Positions 36,767 through 43,306 of a stretch of 64,000 bases of DNA are shown piece after piece. The notes under the pieces are model-generated. The model did not search any database, was not told the origin of the DNA, and was given only the letters and a program-made list of their open reading frames with translations. The stretch covers positions 62,001-126,000 of the forward strand of contig NZ_KB905692.1 in NCBI RefSeq assembly GCF_000380985.1. The letters are read 5' to 3'. The DNA comes from Proteiniphilum acetatigenes DSM 18083. GTDB lineage: Bacteria > Bacteroidota > Bacteroidia > Bacteroidales > Dysgonomonadaceae. Both the position numbers and the translations under genes were made by a program. How positions within the stretch are numbered: position 1 is the first letter of the stretch; every line of letters starts with the position of its first letter.

Positions 36767-39700
36767 TTAGAATGTAACTTTTACACCTACCGAATATTTC
36801 CGGATAGGGGGATAGTTATAATAGCCGGCATTATAGGTAGTAGATGCTCCTACTTCGGGAGATACCCCTTCCACTTGCGTAAAATAATGCAAGTTATTTC
36901 CCGACAGTGTGACTGCTAAATTCTGAATTCCAAATTTCGTCAGTCTATCAGAAGGAACAGTATATTGCAGGCTAACTTCACGGATACACAGGTAGTCACC
37001 TTTATAGTTAAATATATTGGATGTTCTGCTGAAGTTAGCGTTTCCGTCATCCGGGTCATTTGCTGTAAACCGGGCGTATTTCGTATCATCTCCCGGTTGT
37101 TTCCAGGTCTCTTTTACTTTATCTATCAAGGTATAATTATTGGCAAACGTATTCATAAAATAACGCATCTCTGAATTATTGTTGATAGAGTGCCCTAACG
37201 CCCAATCCAGGAAAATATTCAGAGACACATTCTTATAAGTGAGACTATTGTTCAGCCCTCCTGTAGAATGAGGAACGGTATATCCCAGGAAAAACTGATC
37301 CTGGCTGTCGATATAATCTTTCCCGTCTCTGGTCAGACTCCCCGGCCGGTTCTTCCATTCATAATCTCCGATCTCTTTGCGTCCGGCAATTCTTTTTCCG
37401 TCGGAATGACGGTATCCTTTCGCAGAATTATCATACATGGCGTTATCGGCCTGTGCCTGTGTTTCTATTATGTAATCCACCATATATCCGTAATACCGGT
37501 AAAGTGGCTCTCCTTCGGCAGTTCCCCCAAAAGCGGTTCCATCGGCCAGGGTAATACCACCGATACGGTTACGGTCACGCCCGTTATCCGGGAGTTTCAA
37601 TACCTTGTTTTTCACAAAACTCCAAGTAAGCTTTGATGACCATTCAAAGTCTTTGGTCTGAATATTGGTCGAACCGATTTCTATATCGAATCCGTAAAAC
37701 TTTACTTCCCCGATATTGGTTTGCACATTGGCAAAACCGGTCGTATTAGGAAGTTCTTTACTGAAAAGAAGATTTTCCGTTCTCTTATCAAAATAGTCTG
37801 CATTCACCGTCAGCCGGTTATTGAATAGTGATAAGTCAAAACCCAAATCCAATTGCGTAGAAGTTTCCCACGTCAGATCCAGATTCGGCATCGTGGCGGG
37901 AACAATACCCGCAATACCGTCGTATTTTGCGTTCGTCGAATATCTTCCATACGCATCATATAATCCGATCGCATTATTCCCGGTCTGCCCATAACTGACC
38001 CTTAATTTTAGATCATCCAGATTCCTGATTCCTTGCATAAAATCCTCATCGGAAATAATCCAACCGGCTGATGCTCCGGGGAAAAAACCCCATTGATTAC
38101 CCGGCACGAAACGGGAAGATGCATCCTCACGAAATGTTGCAGAAAAAAGATATTTCTTTTTAAAATCGTAAGATAAACGCCCAAAATAGCCGATCGTAAC
38201 GTCCTCCGTATAATTGCTGGTTGCATTCTTTTTATTCGGCCCGGCTGTCAGTGTCGGCACTTTATCAGAACTTGCCCCATCTACCTCTGCCGCCAGTGCC
38301 TGATTAATATCTTTCTGATAAGAATATCCACCCATTAAAGAAAAGGAATGATTATCAATCCCTTTATTGTAGGTTGCATATATTTCCAATTTATCCCTCC
38401 TGAGTTCACCAAAAGAGGATTTGGCAGGACGTAATCCGTTAAATTCATTCGCTTTCTGGAAACTATCACTCTTATAATGATGATTGTAAGTCGATAATTG
38501 AGTCTCCAGCCTAAGCCCATCTATGATCCGGTAAGTCAACTTACCAAATGCAGACAGCCGTTTGTCCTCCCGACTCTGATCATTATAATAGGCATACCAT
38601 AACGGATTAGGGGAGGTTGCATTGTAACCTTTTGTGGGAGTTCCGTCTTCATTATATTTCTTTTGTGTGGGAGGAGTCGCCAAACCCCGTGATATAACAT
38701 TCATCTGGTTTTCATATTCCTGGGATTCGGTACGGGAATAATCAAACCCGCCCATAAACGACAAGAACTTATTGATATTCACATCAATATTACTCCGCAA
38801 ACTTAAGCGTGAATAATTGGTTGCGATAGCCACACCGGCATCATCCGTATATCCTAAACTGATATTATACCGAACACCCTCATTTCCTCCGTCAAGCCCC
38901 ACATAATAATTCTGCCACATGGCTTGCTTATAAATTTCATCCTGAAAATTATTATCCTGAAAAATCAGCGTCTTTGTAGGATCCAACGGATCCGGCATGG
39001 ACTGATAACCAGCCGGTACAGATTCGCCATCATTCAGATAACGGGTTGAATATATGGATGAAGCTGTATTACCGGAACTGGCTGAATAACCGTCCATCCA
39101 ATTAAATTGTGGATTCGGGCCTACTGCAACGGCCGGACGCACGATACTCAAATAATCGGCAGCATTCATGAATTTATATAAAGTAGCGGCCTCCTGTAAT
39201 GCCACATTGGCCTCAAAAGTAATGTTCGGCGCTTTATTTACCGATCCTTTCTTCGTTGTGATCAATACCACACCGTTCGATGCTCTTGATCCGTAAATGG
39301 CTGTCGAAGCAGCGTCTTTTAACACTTCTATGGATTCGATGTCATTCGGATTTATTCCGCTGAACGCCCTTTCCACTCCATCTACCAGAATAAGCGGTTC
39401 ATTACTTTTATTAATAGAGGAACCTCCCCTGATACGGATGGTTGCATCTGCACCAGGAGTATTATCGTTAGAATATATCCGAGCTCCGGCTATTTTTCCT
39501 TTCAATCCTTCCCCCACGGTACTGATCGGAATATTCTGCAATGCTTCCCCGCCGACTTTTGTAATAGCAGAAGTTACCGTACGCCTGGATTGTGTGCCAT
39601 ATCCCACCACAATAACCTCATCCAGACCTACAGTCGAAGCATTCAGAATAACATTGATATGTTCCTGATTCGTAATTCTTATATCCTGAGTTTGAAATCC

Positions 39701-39931
39701 CACATAAGAGAATTCTAAAATTGCTCCCTGAGACACTCTTATTTCAAAATTACCATCTATATCCGTAACCGTCCCCTGAGTAGAACCTTTGACTACTACT
39801 GAAACGCCAGGCAACGTTTCTCCCTCATTATCATGTACTACCCCGCTAACGGTTATTTCCTGTGCCATAAGGAAAGATAATGAAGCAAACAAGAAAATAA
39901 AAAAGGCTAAAAATCGACAATTTTTTCTCAT
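36767..39931 (-). CDS. SusC-family TonB-dependent transporter of the sialic-acid operon (NanO-like)
   Basis: The product has 1054 residues: signal peptide ending near FLMAQ, carboxypeptidase-D regulatory-like domain (about 27-112, VSGVVHDNEGETLPGVSVVV), plug domain (about 113-230, EPLILVDGVERAFSGINPND and KDAASTAIYGSRASNGVVLI), and barrel ending RKYSVGVKVTF. It has no STN domain. By context it imports sialic acid or sialo-oligosaccharide through the outer membrane, as NanO does in Tannerella and Bacteroides. It is preceded by nanA (78-nt gap holding a hairpin) and followed by susD. Confidence 0.92.
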   Translation of the reverse strand: MRKNCRFLAFFIFLFASLSFLMAQEITVSGVVHDNEGETLPGVSVVVKGSTQGTVTDIDGNFEIRVSQGAILEFSYVGFQTQDIRITNQEHINVILNASTVGLDEVIVVGYGTQSRRTVTSAITKVGGEALQNIPISTVGEGLKGKIAGARIYSNDNTPGADATIRIRGGSSINKSNEPLILVDGVERAFSGINPNDIESIEVLKDAASTAIYGSRASNGVVLITTKKGSVNKAPNITFEANVALQEAATLYKFMNAADYLSIVRPAVAVGPNPQFNWMDGYSASSGNTASSIYSTRYLNDGESVPAGYQSMPDPLDPTKTLIFQDNNFQDEIYKQAMWQNYYVGLDGGNEGVRYNISLGYTDDAGVAIATNYSRLSLRSNIDVNINKFLSFMGGFDYSRTESQEYENQMNVISRGLATPPTQKKYNEDGTPTKGYNATSPNPLWYAYYNDQSREDKRLSAFGKLTYRIIDGLRLETQLSTYNHHYKSDSFQKANEFNGLRPAKSSFGELRRDKLEIYATYNKGIDNHSFSLMGGYSYQKDINQALAAEVDGASSDKVPTLTAGPNKKNATSNYTEDVTIGYFGRLSYDFKKKYLFSATFREDASSRFVPGNQWGFFPGASAGWIISDEDFMQGIRNLDDLKLRVSYGQTGNNAIGLYDAYGRYSTNAKYDGIAGIVPATMPNLDLTWETSTQLDLGFDLSLFNNRLTVNADYFDKRTENLLFSKELPNTTGFANVQTNIGEVKFYGFDIEIGSTNIQTKDFEWSSKLTWSFVKNKVLKLPDNGRDRNRIGGITLADGTAFGGTAEGEPLYRYYGYMVDYIIETQAQADNAMYDNSAKGYRHSDGKRIAGRKEIGDYEWKNRPGSLTRDGKDYIDSQDQFFLGYTVPHSTGGLNNSLTYKNVSLNIFLDWALGHSINNNSEMRYFMNTFANNYTLIDKVKETWKQPGDDTKYARFTANDPDDGNANFSRTSNIFNYKGDYLCIREVSLQYTVPSDRLTKFGIQNLAVTLSGNNLHYFTQVEGVSPEVGASTTYNAGYYNYPPIRKYSVGVKVTF

Positions 39932-39973
39932 CTTTGTAATGATTTTAAGATATCCGTGTTTTAAAATTATTGT

Positions 39974-40009
39974 AGAAAGGGGTACTATTTGCAGGATGTA
40001 TCCCTTTCT
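39974..40009 (-). promoter_or_regulatory. Hairpin between nanA and susC
   Basis: Directly after the nanA stop, AGAAAGGGGTA (39974-39984) faces TATCCCTTTCT (39999-40009): 10 of 11 positions pair around a 14-nt loop. It could attenuate read-through or set an RNA processing point so that susC is expressed at a different level from the catabolic genes. No -7 box is seen in the 78-bp gap. Confidence 0.45.
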
Positions 40010-40921
40010 CTATTTTCCCCAAAAACCAATTTCTTCCAGATCTTTTCTGAGAGAATCGTATTCTGCTTTATCCAGCGGAGCAATGGGTAAACGACATTCT
40101 CCGCATTCGATCCCGATCAGATTCATAATGGCTTTTCCGCCTCTTACTCCTCCTCCGTATTTGATAATTACTTTGACAACCTCGATGGATTGCATCTGAA
40201 ATACCCGTGCAGACACAAGATCTCCTTCTTCCATCGCTTTCATGATATTCAAATAGACGGAAGCCAGATAATTATAGGTACTCCCTACACCGGCAACCGC
40301 ACCCAATGCCAATCCACAGACAAGCATCTCATCATACCCATGCAATACTTCGAACGCTCCATTGTTAAGGTGGATGCAGTCTCCCATTTCCATCAGGTTG
40401 TTGTGCGTATATTTCACACCCGCCAGGTTGGGTATCTCCTGTTTTCCTTCCCGTAAAAATTGGGCAACAGATAGACTAACCCCTGTCATTGCAGGCATGT
40501 TGTAATAGTAAAATGGAAGTTCAGCAGCTGCAGCCGCTACCGGCTTAAAAAAATTTATAAGGTCGCGCACAGAAGAAGGTTTAAAAAACCCGGGAGCAAT
40601 GGAACCGATACCCCAGGCTCCGGTCTCTGCCGCATAACGGGAAAGCTCCATCGATTCGCGTTGATTATCGCTACCCACATGTGCAATTACTTTAAAACGC
40701 CCTTCAGCCGCTTTTACCCAATGTTCCAGGATCAGCTTCCTCTCTTCCGTCGTCAATGAGGTGAATTCGCCCGTTGTTCCACATACAAACACACCCGAGA
40801 TACCCGAATCAGCGATATGCTGTGCATATTGATCTATGACAGCATAATGAATATCGCCATTCGGAAGCATGGGGGTAAAAGTTGCAGCAACCAAGCCTTT
40901 TAGTCTCTGATAATTTTTCAT
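40010..40921 (-). CDS. nanA: N-acetylneuraminate lyase
   Basis: The 303-residue TIM-barrel protein belongs to the DHDPS/NAL family and lacks a signal peptide. GTTGE is at 48-52, the catalytic Tyr is Tyr140 in YYYNMP, and the Schiff-base Lys is Lys170 in AGVKYTH. The GVKYT form is typical of sialic-acid lyases rather than dihydrodipicolinate synthases. It splits N-acetylneuraminate into ManNAc and pyruvate in the cytoplasm. It sits between nanM (139 nt away) and the NanO-like transporter. No kinase or epimerase for ManNAc is present in this operon. Confidence 0.93.
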   Translation of the reverse strand: MKNYQRLKGLVAATFTPMLPNGDIHYAVIDQYAQHIADSGISGVFVCGTTGEFTSLTTEERKLILEHWVKAAEGRFKVIAHVGSDNQRESMELSRYAAETGAWGIGSIAPGFFKPSSVRDLINFFKPVAAAAAELPFYYYNMPAMTGVSLSVAQFLREGKQEIPNLAGVKYTHNNLMEMGDCIHLNNGAFEVLHGYDEMLVCGLALGAVAGVGSTYNYLASVYLNIMKAMEEGDLVSARVFQMQSIEVVKVIIKYGGGVRGGKAIMNLIGIECGECRLPIAPLDKAEYDSLRKDLEEIGFWGK

Positions 40922-41060
40922 TTTGATTTATTGATAAGATAATTAGTATTTAATTACGTACTATCCCAAGATAGCCGGTAAGTTATTTCTCTGTCGATGC
41001 ATTCTTTTCCTGACGGAGAAATATTTCCCTAATGGTACGTTTTCCTCTCCTGCCGACAGG

Positions 41061-42152
41061 TTATTGTTCTAATGGTACAATCTGTCCCTCATAAACAAGA
41101 GGTATTCTTATTCCGGGTTTTATTTCTCCGCTGGTAATATAAAATTTGTTTTCCCGTATGGCAATATTGGTAGTAACCGGAACGGGAAAAGGCACTATTC
41201 CCTCATGGACGAAGGTATTCGACATAGGGCTGTACACCCTGATGATATTCTCAAAACCCGGATGTTCGTACGATCCGGGAAGCAACTTCGCAACTCCACC
41301 GAAGAAGACAATGTTATCCAGATTCACAAGTGCGGTTCCCGCCATCACCGGAAAAAATCCCTGAAGTTGCGTCCACCTGTTTATATCCGGATCATACCTG
41401 TGCCCGTCTGTTAATACCTCCACATAACCGGAGGAACGATAATCCCGCCCACTGAAAAGATAAAAACCGGGATACTTTCCGTCTTCGAAGGCAACACTCA
41501 CTGCGTAACCCCGTGGATTACCATCCCAGGAAGGTAAAGCAACCCATCCTTTGTCCTTACGGTCAAGGTCTAGTACGAAAAAATGATTCGTTGCCTCTTC
41601 TTCGATCATCTTTTCCTGACCTCCGGCTATATATATTTTATTATTCAAAAGCGCACCTGTAGCATTTGCTAAAGGGACCGGCAAGGAAGGCCAATCATAA
41701 GAGAGCTTAAAAACTCCCCCTTCCTTATAGATGAGGAAGACATCATCAAAACACCGTTTCATGTCACATCCTCCTATACACAGCAGACCTTCTGCCAATT
41801 GTATGGACACGCCATAGGCAATAGCTGCAGGCAGAAAATCAGTTATAATCCCCCACTGAAAATCCAGGGTGTCCGTATATGCATGATAAAGTGTTCTCTC
41901 CCAACTCTTTTTTCCTCCCTCCCATGGCATCTTATCAGGAAAATTTGCTCCTCCCGCAATAATCAGTTCATTGCCGACAAATCCAGAAAATGCACCTGCA
42001 ACACCTCTGTTTTGTTCATTATCCGAAAGCGGAGGAAGAGAGTTCGAATTATTCCATTCTATCCGACAAGGTAATGGCAGATTATCCATTGCATACATGA
42101 CAGAAGTAGTACTCATGGCAATCAAAAAAGATATTATTACTTGACAACGCAT
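41061..42152 (-). CDS. nanM: Cyclically permuted Kelch mutarotase, N-acetylneuraminate epimerase type
   Basis: The 363-residue protein has a signal peptide (ISFLIAMSTTSVMYA), so it is periplasmic. It is a six-bladed Kelch-type propeller with repeats such as GNELIIAGGANFPD, NNKIYIAGGQEK and LDNIVFFGGVAKL. The order fits the cyclically permuted YjhT/NanM family of Bacteroidetes. NanM speeds conversion of alpha- to beta-N-acetylneuraminate released by sialidase. Its ATG overlaps the 3' end of the GntR gene by 16 bp, so the two are translationally coupled. Confidence 0.88.
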   Translation of the reverse strand: MRCQVIISFLIAMSTTSVMYAMDNLPLPCRIEWNNSNSLPPLSDNEQNRGVAGAFSGFVGNELIIAGGANFPDKMPWEGGKKSWERTLYHAYTDTLDFQWGIITDFLPAAIAYGVSIQLAEGLLCIGGCDMKRCFDDVFLIYKEGGVFKLSYDWPSLPVPLANATGALLNNKIYIAGGQEKMIEEEATNHFFVLDLDRKDKGWVALPSWDGNPRGYAVSVAFEDGKYPGFYLFSGRDYRSSGYVEVLTDGHRYDPDINRWTQLQGFFPVMAGTALVNLDNIVFFGGVAKLLPGSYEHPGFENIIRVYSPMSNTFVHEGIVPFPVPVTTNIAIRENKFYITSGEIKPGIRIPLVYEGQIVPLEQ

Positions 42153-42883
42153 TTTGAATGATGAATAGTTTCGTTTTTTTGTCGAATAAAAATCTTATAC
42201 ACCTCGAAATGTTGCTCTAATGCTCTTCTATAACCGTCTTCATCATTTTCTTTCAAATAGTGTAACAGATCCTGATGGGTGACAATACGCCCTTCTTCTT
42301 TGAGTTTAATATTGATAGGAGCCAGATATTCCTTGAATTTATCCTTTACAAAGGTCATAACCGGATGCACAATATTCTGAAACTCAGCGATGGTTTTATT
42401 TCCTGTTATCTGATACAATCTCGTATGGAAGGTAAATTCACTGAAAGGAGCATATTCATTGTTCTCATACATAATACCCACCTTTACAATTTCTTCGAGA
42501 TCTTCTATGTCTTTCGGCGTAATATTCCTGAAAATATCGCTGCATATTCCTATCTCTAATGCAATCCTGAATCCCAGAATATCAAATAACGCGTCTTCAC
42601 TTAAAATACGGGGATCTACCACCCGTTTCATTCCTCCAAGTATGGAGGGTTCCGAAAGTATCATACCTCTTCGGGTACGGGTTTCAATCATACCCATCAT
42701 CTTTAACCGGCTTAACGCTTCACGCAATACGCTCCGGGCTACACCTAAAGAAGCCGACAATTCCATTTCATTCGGAATAGGATCCCCCGTTTGAAGATCT
42801 TTCTCTCTAAAATAGGTCAAAAGTTTGTCTTCCACCTGATCCACCAGGGTAACAGAATTATTCTGAATTTTCAGTCTTTCCAT
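42137..42883 (-). CDS. GntR/FadR-family transcriptional regulator of the sialic-acid operon
   Basis: The 248-residue protein has an N-terminal winged helix (about 12-78, DPIPNEMELSASLGVARSVL and LSRLKMMGMIETRTRRGMIL) and a helical FCD sensor domain (about 100-235). It is of the same general class as E. coli NanR, but orthology is not shown. It is the first gene of the nan operon and overlaps nanM. Two palindromes matching the FadR-subfamily pattern TnGTnnnACnA lie upstream, one on its own -7 box, so it probably represses itself and the operon until sialic acid or ManNAc is present. Confidence 0.9.
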   Translation of the reverse strand: MERLKIQNNSVTLVDQVEDKLLTYFREKDLQTGDPIPNEMELSASLGVARSVLREALSRLKMMGMIETRTRRGMILSEPSILGGMKRVVDPRILSEDALFDILGFRIALEIGICSDIFRNITPKDIEDLEEIVKVGIMYENNEYAPFSEFTFHTRLYQITGNKTIAEFQNIVHPVMTFVKDKFKEYLAPINIKLKEEGRIVTHQDLLHYLKENDEDGYRRALEQHFEVYKIFIRQKNETIHHSKCVVK

Positions 42884-42931
42884 GAGTAATTGATATTTTA
42901 CGTACTTTATACGTCTTGTATTAATTATATG

Positions 42932-42974
42932 ATTTGTCTGACAAATATACGGTCAATATTTTTTAATAAACAAA
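42932..42974 (-). promoter_or_regulatory. nan promoter with overlapping GntR-type operator
   Basis: On the minus strand the -7 box TATATTTG is at 42942-42949 and TTTG at 42971-42974 (21-nt spacer). The perfect palindrome ATTTGTCTGACAAAT (42932-42946) overlaps the -7 box and contains TTGTCTGACAA, which fits TnGTnnnACnA. Binding there would block transcription of gntR-nanM-nanA and the following genes. Confidence 0.75.
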
Positions 42975-43013
42975 AAGTAATTTGCATTTTAACTAATAAA
43001 GTCCACTTTTTAA

Positions 43014-43028
43014 ATTTGTTTCACAAAT
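43014..43028. promoter_or_regulatory. Second GntR-type operator palindrome
   Basis: ATTTGTTTCACAAAT is a second 15-bp palindrome with the same arms (ATTTGT/ACAAAT) and a different 3-bp centre, 82 bp upstream of the first. It also fits TnGTnnnACnA. A pair at this spacing could support looping, or it could touch the divergent GH78 promoter region. Confidence 0.65.
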
Positions 43029-43178
43029 ACAAGCTTCTCAAGAATATTTTCTTAACTTTTAAGGAAATTGGAATGTGTTATCCATCCTTATGAATACATC
43101 AATAGTTCCCGACAGATTAAATTTAACCATTTACCACGAACCGGGTAAAAAATAATTTATATCCGACAATCCTTTCCC

Positions 43179-43246
43179 ATATCAAATAGCTTAGTCTTTA
43201 TATCATTTCGAATAATTTACAAAATGGAAATAATGTTTTATTTTTG
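43179..43246 (+). promoter_or_regulatory. AraC-type activator element and -7 box of the four-GH78 operon
   Basis: ATATCA half-sites at 43179-43184 and 43200-43205 are 21 bp apart, with CTTAGTCT at 43190-43197. The -7 box TATTTTTG is at 43239-43246, 49 bp after the C of CTTAG and 60 bp before the ATG. Confidence 0.72.
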
Positions 43247-43306
43247 TAAGATATAGTTTCTTGTGCCGGAATTAAGCAATAATGTCACCATACAAAAAAC
43301 AACAAC

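Larger units (their letters stand above)
42884..43306. other. 423-bp divergent regulatory region between the nan operon and the GH78 cluster
   Basis: The left half holds the minus-strand nan promoter and two GntR-type palindromes. The right half holds the AraC-type element and -7 box for the four-GH78 operon. ACGTA-N5-TACGT at 42900-42914 is a further small inverted repeat in the gntR leader. No gene is seen; a short plus frame at 42890-43093 covers the operators and looks spurious. Confidence 0.6.

Noticed and set aside
42890-43093. 67-codon plus-strand frame upstream of the GH78 cluster
   Set aside because: It covers the nan promoter and both GntR palindromes; the predicted peptide is low in complexity and unlike known proteins.
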